Below are positions 23,741 to 32,239 of a DNA stretch of 42,687 bases, piece by piece. Source of the stretch: Bog-473 sp052148295 (GTDB lineage Bacteria > Actinomycetota > Acidimicrobiia > Acidimicrobiales > RAAP-2); contig JBKQIP010000101.1 in NCBI GenBank assembly GCA_052148295.1, positions 1-42,687 on the forward strand, written 5' to 3'. The notes under the pieces were generated by a model. It made no database searches and had not been told where the DNA came from. It saw nothing but the letters and a program-made list of their open reading frames with translations. A program made the position numbers and the translations under genes. Each line of letters opens with the position of its first letter. Positions within the stretch are counted from its first letter, which is position 1.

Positions 23741-23877
23741 GACCGCCCTTTTAGCACCTGGGACCGGGGGCAGCGGCCGAGCCCGTCCGCATCGCCGGGG
23801 CATCCCTAGTGTCGTCCTCGGGCCGGTACGGAGCCGATTCACGGGGCCCATCGGTCGCGCCATACGCTGATCACATC

Positions 23878-24735
23878 ATGGGGCGTCAAAAACGGGATCC
23901 ACGCCCGGACGGCAAGCAGGAGACGAGATCCCAACGTCTGGGGCGCCGGATGATGCGGGGCACGGAGCAGACGCCGGAAGAAGCGTTGGAGCATTCCCAA
24001 TGGGTGCTCGCCTGGGCGCTCCGCAAAGAGGGGCCCGAATCCCCGCTCACCCTCAAAGCCATGATCGACGTGGCCGATCAGTGGGCGGGTCAGGATCGCG
24101 CCGACGAGGAGGTCGTCCTCCGTGAGCAAGTGGTCAGCGGGCTCCGAAGCAGCCTCGGACCGGAGCACGACTCCACCCTGAACGCCGAATTGAGGCTGGC
24201 CACCTGCCTGATCACGCTGGATCGGGCTGACGAGGCGGATCTCCTGTTGCAACATGTGGTGTCCGGCAAGCGCCTGGCGTTGGGACCAGACGCCCCCGAG
24301 ACCCTGGTGGCCACCGCCTGGAGCGCCAGCGTGGCGAAGAAGCTCGGCCGGCTCGAGGATGCTCGGCTCCTGCAGGACCAAATCGTGGCGGGCTACGAGT
24401 TGCGGGGCGAAGGGGAGAGCAGTCAGGCGATGCAGGCGGCCCTCAACCTGGCCTCGACCCTCACCGAACTCCACGAGCTCGAGGACGCGTCCCTCCTGCT
24501 ACGCGATGTCCTCGATGTCCGCAGCCGGACACTGGGACCGGACGATGCGAGCACGTTGGACGTGCTGGAGGTCCTCGCCTCCGTGCTGGCCCTGACCGAC
24601 AGTGCCCCCGAGGCGAGGGTGATGGCCAGAAGCCTGGTCGAGCGACGTGCACGGGTACTCGGGAGTCTCGCCGAGGAGACCATCAGGTCTCGTGAGTTCT
24701 TGGCCTCGCTCGAAGCGGACGGCGACCCGGCATAG
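23878..24735 (+). CDS. Tetratricopeptide repeat protein
   Basis: A 285-aa protein made largely of about 42-residue TPR units of the kinesin-light-chain type (DRADEEVVLREQVVSGLRSS, DRADEADLLLQHVVSGKRLA, ELEDASLLLRDVLDVRSRTL), each with the typical LGP-D-ST-L/A link. The N-terminal 40 residues are basic and likely disordered. There is no signal peptide or membrane segment, so a cytoplasmic protein-binding scaffold is likely. TACGCT lies 9 nt before ATG 23878. No operon partner is visible. Confidence 0.82.
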   Translation: MGRQKRDPRPDGKQETRSQRLGRRMMRGTEQTPEEALEHSQWVLAWALRKEGPESPLTLKAMIDVADQWAGQDRADEEVVLREQVVSGLRSSLGPEHDSTLNAELRLATCLITLDRADEADLLLQHVVSGKRLALGPDAPETLVATAWSASVAKKLGRLEDARLLQDQIVAGYELRGEGESSQAMQAALNLASTLTELHELEDASLLLRDVLDVRSRTLGPDDASTLDVLEVLASVLALTDSAPEARVMARSLVERRARVLGSLAEETIRSREFLASLEADGDPA

Positions 24736-24782
24736 GCGTCCGGTCGCCGCGGACGTGCGCTGCACCTGCTCGACCTCGTCAT

Positions 24783-24887
24783 TCATGACGTCGGCTCAGC
24801 GGCCGTGGCGGCGCAACAGAAAACGTGATCGGCGGCGTACTCGATAACGAGCCGGGGCCGGAGCGCTTCGAACTCGCCTGCGGTCAT
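24783..24887 (-). pseudogene. Possible GNAT N-terminal remnant
   Basis: A 34-residue minus-strand frame starting MTAGEFEALRPRLVIEYAAD, which resembles the first helix of GNAT acetyltransferases (EF-A-R-LV-YA-HV), then runs into AATAAEPTS and stops. The motif A region that should follow is absent. It may be a decayed gene in the 276-nt gap between the TPR and TetR genes; nothing else is recognised in that gap. Confidence 0.3.
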
Positions 24888-25011
24888 CGGTCGCAACCGG
24901 ACATCGTCCACTCCCCCATGCTGGCTGGTGGTCGACCGGCCCGCCACCGGGCCACGGCCTGAGCGACATCCCGCCGGGCCTCGCCGGACGAATGGCCCGG
25001 CTGAGCCCCTC

Positions 25012-25593
25012 TCACCCGGCAGTCACGGGCCTGCCTTCGACGAGGCGCAGGACACGATGGACGGCCGATTCGATATAGGTATCCGGCTGGATGTTCGATG
25101 CCCAGGCCACGGTGGCGGCAAACCAGACCTGTTCGATGATCTCGGCGGCCTCCCAATCCGCGTCGGAGGGTGCGCCGTTCCCCAGGGCGGACGCCAGCGC
25201 CTCACGAAGCACCCGGTGGAACTCCAGCAGCATCGGTGCCACGGCCTCCTGGCCGCTGGTCAACGCCCGGACCATCGCTCGCGAGAGGGTGGGGACGGCC
25301 AGTTGGGCCTCGGTCAGAGGACGGACGATCTTCAGTGCGCGCGCCGATGGCGTGCGGCCGCGGGGCCTCCGGTCGGGCAGGAGCGCGTCCAGCGATCCGA
25401 TCTGTGTCACCAGCGAGCTGAGGAGCAGGTACTCCTTGCTGGGGAAGTACTTGTACAGCGTGCGGGACGACACGCCGCTGGCCGCTTCGACGTCGCGGAT
25501 GCGCCAACCGTCGAGGCCGCGCTCGCTGGTCAGCGTCACGACGAGTTCCCTGATCTGAGCATGCTGTGCGGGGCTCAGTGGATTGGCCGGCAT
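25012..25593 (-). CDS. TetR/AcrR family regulator (KstR-like HTH)
   Basis: A 193-aa TetR protein. The HTH region (about residues 25-65) contains WRIRDVEAASGVSSRTLYKY followed by FPSKEYLLLSS, close to KstR-type regulators. The C-terminal region has aromatic residues expected for a ligand pocket and EQVWFAATVAW. ATG 25593 has AGAGGGAG 8 nt upstream. It is divergent from the large secreted repeat protein; a 19-bp inverted repeat lies between them, so it likely controls both. Confidence 0.88.
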   Translation of the reverse strand: MPANPLSPAQHAQIRELVVTLTSERGLDGWRIRDVEAASGVSSRTLYKYFPSKEYLLLSSLVTQIGSLDALLPDRRPRGRTPSARALKIVRPLTEAQLAVPTLSRAMVRALTSGQEAVAPMLLEFHRVLREALASALGNGAPSDADWEAAEIIEQVWFAATVAWASNIQPDTYIESAVHRVLRLVEGRPVTAG

Positions 25594-25642
25594 GTACGGG
25601 TGCTCCCTCTTGGACCGGAGTCAGAAATTGCATCGGGACCCC

Positions 25643-25671
25643 TTGACATATTAAACATCAAGTTGTACCTT
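25643..25671 (+). promoter_or_regulatory. Sigma70-type promoter for the secreted repeat protein
   Basis: TTGACA (25643-25648), exactly 17 nt, then TACCTT (25666-25671). This is the only near-consensus -35/-10 pair noted in the window. Further -10-like TACAAT hexamers occur at 25677-25682 and 25689-25694. Confidence 0.6.
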
Positions 25672-25681
25672 CAAAGTACAA
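25663..25681 (+). promoter_or_regulatory. 19-bp inverted repeat, likely TetR operator
   Basis: TTGTAC-cttcaaa-GTACAA, two perfect 6-bp arms with a 7-bp spacer. It covers the -10 of the rightward promoter, so bound protein would block transcription. The divergent TetR at 25012-25593 is the expected binder. Confidence 0.65.
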
Positions 25682-25762
25682 TATATTTTACAATTGGAGG
25701 GGGCAACCGCGACCGTCGGGTCATCACCGCGCCTTTCTCCGGTAGCGACCTGGGGGTTCGAC

Positions 25763-28054
25763 ATGGGGTACTCCACATCACGACGCAGTGGTCTCTTCCG
25801 GGCGGCCGGGACGGTCGCCGTGCTCACGGTCGGCCTGGTGGTGGCCCAGGCGGCCGCGGCAGGGGCAGCGGGTAGTGTGTCCGCCAACCCGGTGGGCCGA
25901 ACCAGTGAGCTGCAATCGGTGTCGTGCGGCGGCGGCGGGAGCTGCGTCGCGGTGGGCCAGGTCGCCTCGTTGCGCACTACCGCCGGCGGCTCGGCACTCC
26001 TCACGGGGAGCAAGATCGGCAACGCCTTCCCCGAGAACGGCACCGATGACTTGGACTCGGTAGCCTGCACGTCGGTGGCCTGCGTCGGCGTCGGCCACAA
26101 CGCCAGCAACGTGGCCGTCGTGGTGGCGGCGAACCAACCCGACACGGTCGAGACCGACGTTCCGACGTCCGACGTCCTCTCTGGCGTCGCCTGCGCCGAC
26201 GCCACCACGTGCTACGCCGTCGGGCCCCAGAACACGGGCACCGACGACGACGTCGTCACCATCACTCTGAGTGAGACCGCCGGTGTGCCGGCGGCCACGG
26301 TGTCCAACGTCGCCAGCGTCGCCAGTGCGGGGGGGACGATGATCGGCATCAGCTGCGGGGGCGGCAATTGCGTGGCCATCTCCGAGGACGGCACCTACGA
26401 CGTCAACGGGGGGAACGCACCCGGAACGCTCCCCCAACAGGGCCAAGAGGTGAAGGACTTCACCGCCATCGACTGCGTCACGGCCAGCCTGTGCTTCGCC
26501 ACCGGAAGCCTGGGCAGCGACTTTCAGGACCAGGGTTTCATCGTGCCGATCGACGACGACGCCGTGGGCCCCTTGGCCGACGGCCCGGTGGGCTACCTCC
26601 TCAACGGACTGGACTGCCCGTCGGCCGCCGAATGCCTCGTGGTCGGGAACGCCGGCAACCCGTTCGACCCCGATCTCAACGGCGGCGTGCTCCTCTCGGT
26701 CAGCACACAGGGCACCGACACCTTCAGCGACCCGGTGAGTGTGGCCGGGAGCTACTACCTCGAGAGCGTGTCCTGCGACCAGGAGGCCAACTGCTGGTTG
26801 GTCGGAACGGGGTCCGGGGGTGGCGCCGCGGCGTACGTGGGCTCCGACTCGTTCCCTCTGGGCGTGCCGTTGCCGGACAATTCGTCCCAGGACCCGCCCC
26901 ACTCCTATGGCGCCGTCGGCGTGGGCTGCCTGGCCGGGACCAAGGCGCAGTGCGAGCTGGCCGGAACCCAGGAGACGTCCGCACTCGAGGATCGGGGCGC
27001 GGTCGAGGCGGTCAGCGGCAATCCGATCGTGCTGGGGGCCACCCGGCTCATCCCCTCGACGACACCGGGTGGGGGGAGCAACGTCTTGAACGCGGTGACG
27101 TGCGTCTCGACGTCGACCTGTTACGCCGTCGGTGAGGACAGCAGCGGCGAGGGGATCGTCGAGACGATCACCAACGGCGCCCCCAGCCAGAATCCCGCCC
27201 TCTATGCCGTGCTAGGCGATCCGCCGGCACTGCCGCCACCGCCGCCGGAGACCATCACGGCCACCCCGGGCCCGATGGACCTGAACGCCATCTCCTGCTC
27301 GACGGACGGCTGTCTCGTCGTCGGCAGCTACTCCGTGGGGTACGGGGAAACGGACGGGAACGTGGACAACGTGTCCTATGGCGTCTCGCTGGTGTTCGCC
27401 GGTGACGGGGTGGGTCAGGAGTTCCCCACCGCCGCCATCGCCACCAGCGACGCTACCGGCTACGGCGGGGTGGACTGCCAGGCGGCCAGCTGCATCGCGG
27501 TCGGGACCACCGACACCATCTCCCCGCCGCCCCAGGACCAGCTGGACCCCGGCGGTGAGGCCGTCGTGACCGACATCTCGCTGGCCAACGGCGGGGCCGG
27601 GCTCGGACCCGTGTACGGCACCTCGACCGATCTGCCCGGCGACGTGCCGGGCATCTCCTCGGTCAGCCTGACGGGGATCGACTGCTGGAGCACGACGGCG
27701 TGCGTGGCCGTGGGTCAGGACGTCCTCGAAGCCCAAGGGGTGGAGATCGGGATCGTCAGCGGGGCACCGGTCGGATCGCTCGACTACCCGTCGGGTGTGG
27801 CCGACCTGAGCGGGGTGTCGTGCACCAACCTGGCGGCCGGCGTGTGCCTCGCCGTGGGCAACCTCAGCAGTGGGGACGGTGCCACTCTCACCATCACCTC
27901 GGGCACGGCGGCGGCGGCCACCGACCTCATCGCCATGGGGACCGGATTCCTGAACGGCGTGTCGTGCCGCACGGCCTCGGAGTGCCTCGCCGTCGGCGCC
28001 GAAGGGTCGGGGGCCTCGGCCGTCCCCGTGGTGGTCACGTTGGATCCGAGCTGA
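25763..28054 (+). CDS. Large secreted protein with about 14 Cys-pair (CxxxxxCxAVG) repeats
   Basis: A 763-aa protein from ATG 25763. It begins with a signal peptide (basic YSTSRRSGLFR, hydrophobic VAVLTVGLVVAQAAAAGAAG). The rest is about 14 repeats of 45-55 residues, each with a core L-x-[SAG]-[VI]-[SDT]-C-x(3-7)-C-x-[AV]-VG, for example LDSVACTSVACVGVGH, LSGVACADATTCYAVGP and LNGVSCRTASECLAVGA. Regular length, Gly/Asp turns and strand-like spans suggest a beta-propeller or related fold, with one disulfide per blade (inference). No catalytic motif, sortase signal or anchor is seen. Several Acidimicrobiia carry similar proteins of unknown role. Its own TetR gene is divergent. Confidence 0.8.
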   Translation: MGYSTSRRSGLFRAAGTVAVLTVGLVVAQAAAAGAAGSVSANPVGRTSELQSVSCGGGGSCVAVGQVASLRTTAGGSALLTGSKIGNAFPENGTDDLDSVACTSVACVGVGHNASNVAVVVAANQPDTVETDVPTSDVLSGVACADATTCYAVGPQNTGTDDDVVTITLSETAGVPAATVSNVASVASAGGTMIGISCGGGNCVAISEDGTYDVNGGNAPGTLPQQGQEVKDFTAIDCVTASLCFATGSLGSDFQDQGFIVPIDDDAVGPLADGPVGYLLNGLDCPSAAECLVVGNAGNPFDPDLNGGVLLSVSTQGTDTFSDPVSVAGSYYLESVSCDQEANCWLVGTGSGGGAAAYVGSDSFPLGVPLPDNSSQDPPHSYGAVGVGCLAGTKAQCELAGTQETSALEDRGAVEAVSGNPIVLGATRLIPSTTPGGGSNVLNAVTCVSTSTCYAVGEDSSGEGIVETITNGAPSQNPALYAVLGDPPALPPPPPETITATPGPMDLNAISCSTDGCLVVGSYSVGYGETDGNVDNVSYGVSLVFAGDGVGQEFPTAAIATSDATGYGGVDCQAASCIAVGTTDTISPPPQDQLDPGGEAVVTDISLANGGAGLGPVYGTSTDLPGDVPGISSVSLTGIDCWSTTACVAVGQDVLEAQGVEIGIVSGAPVGSLDYPSGVADLSGVSCTNLAAGVCLAVGNLSSGDGATLTITSGTAAAATDLIAMGTGFLNGVSCRTASECLAVGAEGSGASAVPVVVTLDPS

Positions 28055-28057
28055 ACG

Positions 28058-28070
28058 GGTCGCATCGACC
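28058..28070 (+). terminator. Short hairpin after the secreted protein gene
   Basis: GGTCG-cat-CGACC, a 5-bp stem with a 3-nt loop 3 nt after the stop codon. No T run follows. The rest of the 245-nt gap up to the peroxiredoxin stop shows only a TACATT hexamer (28224-28229). Confidence 0.3.
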
Positions 28071-28299
28071 TATCCAACGTCGTGCCGCGCCTCGGGGCCA
28101 GCCCGCCCCGGCGACGGTGGATTCCGGACGGGGACGACCACCGTGGCGCGCCGCGAGGCCACGAACTGCGGGCAACCTCCGGGAGGATGGCACATCGGGA
28201 CGCAGGACTGCGTGCCCCTTCGGTACATTCGGCACGGTGCGGATGCAAGGGTGTGACGAGCGTCCCCGGGCCCGCAGAGGCGGCGACGCGTGTCGCCGC

Positions 28300-28782
28300 T
28301 CACAGGGCGGCCAGGACCTCCTCGACCGAGCTGGCATTGAGGCCGGGGCCCGGCTCGACCGCCAGCCAGGTGACCGTGCCGTCCTCGATGATGGCGGCGT
28401 AACGCTGGGAGCGGGACCCGAGGCCGAACCCGCTGCCGTCCATGGGCAACCCCATGGCCGCCGTGAACTCGCCGTTGCCGTCGGACAGCATGGTGACCGA
28501 TCGGCCCACCTTTTGATCCGAACCCCAGGCGCTCATGACGAAGGGGTCGTTGACCGAGACGCAGACGACCTTGTCCACCCCCTTCGCCCTGAGCTCTTCG
28601 GCCCGGTTGACGAAGCCCGGGAGGTGATGGTCCGAGCAGGTCGGGGTGAAGGCCCCGGGCACGGCGAACAGCACCACTTTGCCCGTGCCCAGCACGGCGG
28701 CCGAGGTGGTGACCTCGGGTCCCGCCTCACCGAAGGTGAAGACCTTCACGTCGGGAATCCGATCCCCGGTTGCAATCGCCAT
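28300..28782 (-). CDS. Peroxiredoxin, Prx5-type
   Basis: A 160-aa thiol peroxidase. The active site PGAFTPTC (42-49) has the conserved Pro42, Thr46 and peroxidatic Cys49, followed by HHLPGFV, the Prx5 family pattern. A further Cys occurs at VVCVSVND. It reduces hydroperoxides using a small thiol or glutaredoxin-like partner. Start ATG 28782 has GAGGAG upstream; the open frame further upstream is not part of the family. It is convergent with the preceding gene. Confidence 0.9.
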   Translation of the reverse strand: MAIATGDRIPDVKVFTFGEAGPEVTTSAAVLGTGKVVLFAVPGAFTPTCSDHHLPGFVNRAEELRAKGVDKVVCVSVNDPFVMSAWGSDQKVGRSVTMLSDGNGEFTAAMGLPMDGSGFGLGSRSQRYAAIIEDGTVTWLAVEPGPGLNASSVEEVLAAL

Positions 28783-28940
28783 CGCCGTCTCCTCTGCCCG
28801 TGGCCCGATCGCGCCAGGTTGCCACATCGAGCGCTGACCCACGTAATCGACGCCGACGCTGTAACGTGCAGTCGAAGTCACCGACCGTGACCTTTTGGGG
28901 GGGCTCGTTGCGGCCCCGGGATGAACAGGGGTAGGGGAAA

Positions 28941-30581
28941 ATGCCGCACACCTTCGATCGTCGTGCGTTTCTCGCCGGCGGCGTTGCCCTCGGGGCGGGC
29001 GCCGCCATGTTGGGCAGTGGCGCCCAATGGGCCGACGCCGCCATCACCAATGGACCCGGCCTCAACGGTGTCTCCACCGCGAAGCCCAAGCGTGGGGGAT
29101 CCGTCGTCATGGGGATCGACACCGAGGAGGGCGGCTTCGACCCGACCACGGCCCGTTGGGACGAAGGCGGGTTCCTCTACGGGCGTGCGGTCTTCGACCC
29201 GCTGGCCATCGTCACCAGCACCGGGAAGGTCCAGCCCTACCTGGCCGAGTCGATCGCACCAAATACCGACTACACGGCGTACACCATCACGCTGCGGCCG
29301 GGGATCATGTTCCACGACGGGACCCCGCTCGACGCCGACGCCCTGCTGCTCAACCTGACCAAGCAGCAATCGTCCCCCCTGGTGGGACCCGCCTTCGCCG
29401 CCTTCATCGAAGGATCGGCCGTGAGCGGGCCCCTGTCGGTGACCATCACCATGAAAGCGCCCTGGGTCCCCTTTCCCTACTACCTGGCCCAGGCCCAGAC
29501 CGGGTACATCGCCGCACCCTCCATGCTCAACAACCCCAACGGCACCTCCAACCCGGTGGGTACCGGGCCCTTCGTCTTCCAGGAGTGGATCCCCAACAGC
29601 CACTTCACGGCGACGGCCAACCCGCACTACTGGCGTTCCGGACTGCCCTACCTGGACTCGATCACCTTCAAGCCGATCATCGACCCCACCTCCTGCGCCG
29701 ACGCGTTGGAGTCGGGCACCATCGACATCATGCACACCGATACGCCGGCCATCATCCTGCAGTTCCGCGGCAACAAGAAATGGGCCTACCTCGACAACTC
29801 CGGACCGGTCGTCGGCCAGCCGTCCATGAACTGCCTCATGCTCAATACGGGGAGCGCGCCCTTCAACAACCCGAAGCTGCGGCTGGCCCTCGCCAAGGCC
29901 ACCAGTCCCAAGCAGTACTCGAAGATCATCGATTTGGGGGTAAATGCGCCGTCCACCGGTCTGTTCGTGCCGGGTACTCCGTACTACACCAAGACCACCT
30001 ACCCGTCCTATGACCCGAGCGGCGCCAAGGCCCTGGTCAAGCAGATCGCGAAGGAGACCGGGAATCCGGTGGCCTTCACCCTCAACGCGACCAACGACCC
30101 CGAGGTGGAGCGGGCCGCCCAGTACCTCAAGCAGCAGTACTCGGACGTCGGGATCACGACCAACATCAACATCTCGGCCCAGAGCGCGCTGATCAACGAC
30201 GCCCTGGCCGGGAAATTCGAGGCGACCACGTGGCGACAGTTCGGGGCGGTCGATCCCGACCTCAACTACGTGTGGTGGAGCACCACCACCCTCACGCCCG
30301 GGCTGGCGCTCAACATGGCCCGGAACTCCGATCAGCGGATCCAGGCCGCGCTGACCACCGGCCGGGAGGTGGGCAACCCGGCGACCCGAGTGAAGGCGTA
30401 CCAGAAGATCAACGAGTACCTGGCGCAGGACGTGCCGTACATCTGGACCGACCGTGCGACATGGGCGGTGGTGGCCAACCCGAACGTCAAGAATTTCGCC
30501 AATCCAAAGACCGTCAGCGGGACGAAGGCCCTCGCCTGGGACGAGGGCGTGCTGTGGCCGACGCAGATCTGGAGATCGTAG
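28941..30581 (+). CDS. ABC transporter substrate-binding protein, family 5, Tat-exported
   Basis: A 546-aa SBP_bac_5 protein. The N-terminus has a twin-arginine signal (DRRAFLAGG then a hydrophobic run and WADAA). Then come RGGSVVMGIDTE, PYLAESIAPNTDYTAYTITL, GIMFHDGTPLDADALLLN and FVFQEWIPNSHFTA, standard for peptide, nickel or opine-binding subunits. No lipobox Cys is present, so it is probably released or otherwise tethered. No permease or ATPase genes adjoin it; it is an orphan. AGGGG precedes ATG 28941; TAACGT at 28862-28867 is a possible -10. Ligand unknown. Confidence 0.88.
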   Translation: MPHTFDRRAFLAGGVALGAGAAMLGSGAQWADAAITNGPGLNGVSTAKPKRGGSVVMGIDTEEGGFDPTTARWDEGGFLYGRAVFDPLAIVTSTGKVQPYLAESIAPNTDYTAYTITLRPGIMFHDGTPLDADALLLNLTKQQSSPLVGPAFAAFIEGSAVSGPLSVTITMKAPWVPFPYYLAQAQTGYIAAPSMLNNPNGTSNPVGTGPFVFQEWIPNSHFTATANPHYWRSGLPYLDSITFKPIIDPTSCADALESGTIDIMHTDTPAIILQFRGNKKWAYLDNSGPVVGQPSMNCLMLNTGSAPFNNPKLRLALAKATSPKQYSKIIDLGVNAPSTGLFVPGTPYYTKTTYPSYDPSGAKALVKQIAKETGNPVAFTLNATNDPEVERAAQYLKQQYSDVGITTNINISAQSALINDALAGKFEATTWRQFGAVDPDLNYVWWSTTTLTPGLALNMARNSDQRIQAALTTGREVGNPATRVKAYQKINEYLAQDVPYIWTDRATWAVVANPNVKNFANPKTVSGTKALAWDEGVLWPTQIWRS

Positions 30582-30596
30582 GGAGCAGCGGGGCGG

Positions 30597-32195
30597 TCAG
30601 CGCATTTCGACGTCGTCGAGGTACTCCTCGCGCCAGTGCGTGAACCGCTCTTCGGGCAGCCGGAGGCAAAAGGTCGGGTTGAGGGCCTCGACGAAGCCGC
30701 GCTCGTGGCTCACCGCCACGATGGTGCCGGGCCATGACCCGAGCATGGTCCCGACCGCCTCGATGGACGACGGGTCCAGGTTGTTGGTCGGCTCATCGAG
30801 CAGGAGCACGTTGGACTCCCCCGCCGAGAGCATGGCCAGACCCAGCTTGGCCCGCTCACCACCCGAAAGGGTGGCGGGGAACTGACCGGCCGCCTTCGAC
30901 GGCAGGCCGAACGAGCCCAGGAGGGTACGCCGCTCGCGTTCGGTCACCAGCACGGCGTCGCTCACGTTGGCCAGCGTGGTCAATGCGGGGTCGATCTGCT
31001 CGTGCTCCTGGGCGAAGTACCCCAGCGTCACGTTGGCCCCCAGCTCGATCACCCCGTTCGACGGCTGCTGGACCCCGGCCAGGCACCGCAGCAGGCTCGA
31101 CTTGCCGGCGCCGTTCCGTCCGATGACGACCACGCGGTCACCGCGGCCGATGTGGAAGGTGACGTTGGACAGCACCTCGTGGTCCCCGTAGCGCACGGCC
31201 AGCTTGGTGACCTCGAGGGGCGTCACCCCCGAGCGGGGCGGCGTGGGCAGGCGAAAGGTGCTCGCCCGCTCGCGCTGGTCGACGTGGGTGCGCTGACTTT
31301 CGATGCGCTCGACCCGCTTGTCCAGTGATTTGGCGATCTTGGCCCGCTTGGCCGTGCTGCCGCGCATGGAGTCGGCCAGGGTCGAGAGCCGCGTGATCTC
31401 ACGCTGCTCGAGGACCGAGGCCCGCTCGCGCTGGGCCTGGTCGGCCTCGTGCAGGGCCTCGAACTTCGAGTAGTTGCCCTTCCACTCGGTGAGCCGTTGG
31501 TGTGCGATGTTGAGCACCTTGGAGATGGACCGGTCCAGGAGCTTCAGGTCGTGGCTCACCACCAGGAGCGCCCCGGGGAAGCGCTCCAGCTCATCGAGCA
31601 GCCACCGCTTGGCCGAGCGGTCGAGATGGTTGGTCGGCTCGTCGAGGATCATCAGCTCGGGCTCCAAGAAGAGCACCCGCATCAGGTCGACGCGGCGCCG
31701 TTGCCCTCCGGAGAGCGAATCGATGTCCTCCAGGAGGAGCTCCTGGCGCAACCCGAGGCCATCCGCCAGGCGAGCCATGACCGATTCGGCTTCATACCCG
31801 CCACTGGCGTGGAACTTCTCCTGCAGATCGGTGAAGAGCTCGATGTGCTCCTCCGAGGGGTCGCCGGCCATCGCGACGCGGGCCGCCCCCAGCGCGTCGT
31901 CGAGCACGTCGAGCCCGCGAGCCGAGAGGATGTGCGAGAACCCGGTGGGCTCGAGACCGAGGCCGCCGGGCACCGGGGCCTGCGGCAGGTAACCGAAGGA
32001 GCCGAGCAGACGGACGTTGCCCCGGTGGCGGAGATGCGGGGTGGGCTCACCGACGACGATGGAGATGAACGACGACTTTCCGCTGCCGTTCCGGCCCACC
32101 AGACCCACCTTCTCGCCCGCCCCCACGACGAAGGAGGCATCGGCGACCAGCGTCCGGTCGCCGATCTCAATGGTGAGTGACGAGGCAACGATCAC
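30597..32195 (-). CDS. ABC-F family ATPase
   Basis: A 532-aa tandem ABC protein with no membrane spans. Walker A motifs are GRNGSGKS (34-41) and GRNGAGKS (359-366), signatures LSGGQRRR (161-168) and LSGGERAK (443-450), and Walker B LMILDEPTNHLD and VLLLDEPTNNLD. A charged linker (240-315) separates the domains. ABC-F proteins act on the ribosome in translation or antibiotic protection. GTG 32195 has TACAAT (minus strand, 32201-32206) 5 nt upstream. Divergent from the DHA2 transporter, which may hint at shared drug-response control. Confidence 0.9.
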   Translation of the reverse strand: MIVASSLTIEIGDRTLVADASFVVGAGEKVGLVGRNGSGKSSFISIVVGEPTPHLRHRGNVRLLGSFGYLPQAPVPGGLGLEPTGFSHILSARGLDVLDDALGAARVAMAGDPSEEHIELFTDLQEKFHASGGYEAESVMARLADGLGLRQELLLEDIDSLSGGQRRRVDLMRVLFLEPELMILDEPTNHLDRSAKRWLLDELERFPGALLVVSHDLKLLDRSISKVLNIAHQRLTEWKGNYSKFEALHEADQAQRERASVLEQREITRLSTLADSMRGSTAKRAKIAKSLDKRVERIESQRTHVDQRERASTFRLPTPPRSGVTPLEVTKLAVRYGDHEVLSNVTFHIGRGDRVVVIGRNGAGKSSLLRCLAGVQQPSNGVIELGANVTLGYFAQEHEQIDPALTTLANVSDAVLVTERERRTLLGSFGLPSKAAGQFPATLSGGERAKLGLAMLSAGESNVLLLDEPTNNLDPSSIEAVGTMLGSWPGTIVAVSHERGFVEALNPTFCLRLPEERFTHWREEYLDDVEMR

Positions 32196-32227
32196 GCTCC
32201 ATTGTACGAGTGCGCAGACCCCCTCGA

Positions 32228-32233
32228 TACACT
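32228..32233 (+). promoter_or_regulatory. -10 hexamer for a leaderless MFS mRNA
   Basis: TACACT, then 6 nt, then ATG 32240. The opposing gene's TACAAT -10 lies 22 nt away on the other strand, so the two promoters face apart in a 45-nt gap. Confidence 0.55.
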
Positions 32234-32239
32234 CCGCGG

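Noticed and set aside
19717..25011. Genomic island bounded by tRNA-Gly
   Set aside because: No integrase, no repeat of the tRNA end, and base composition is not clearly different; only the accessory gene content hints at it.
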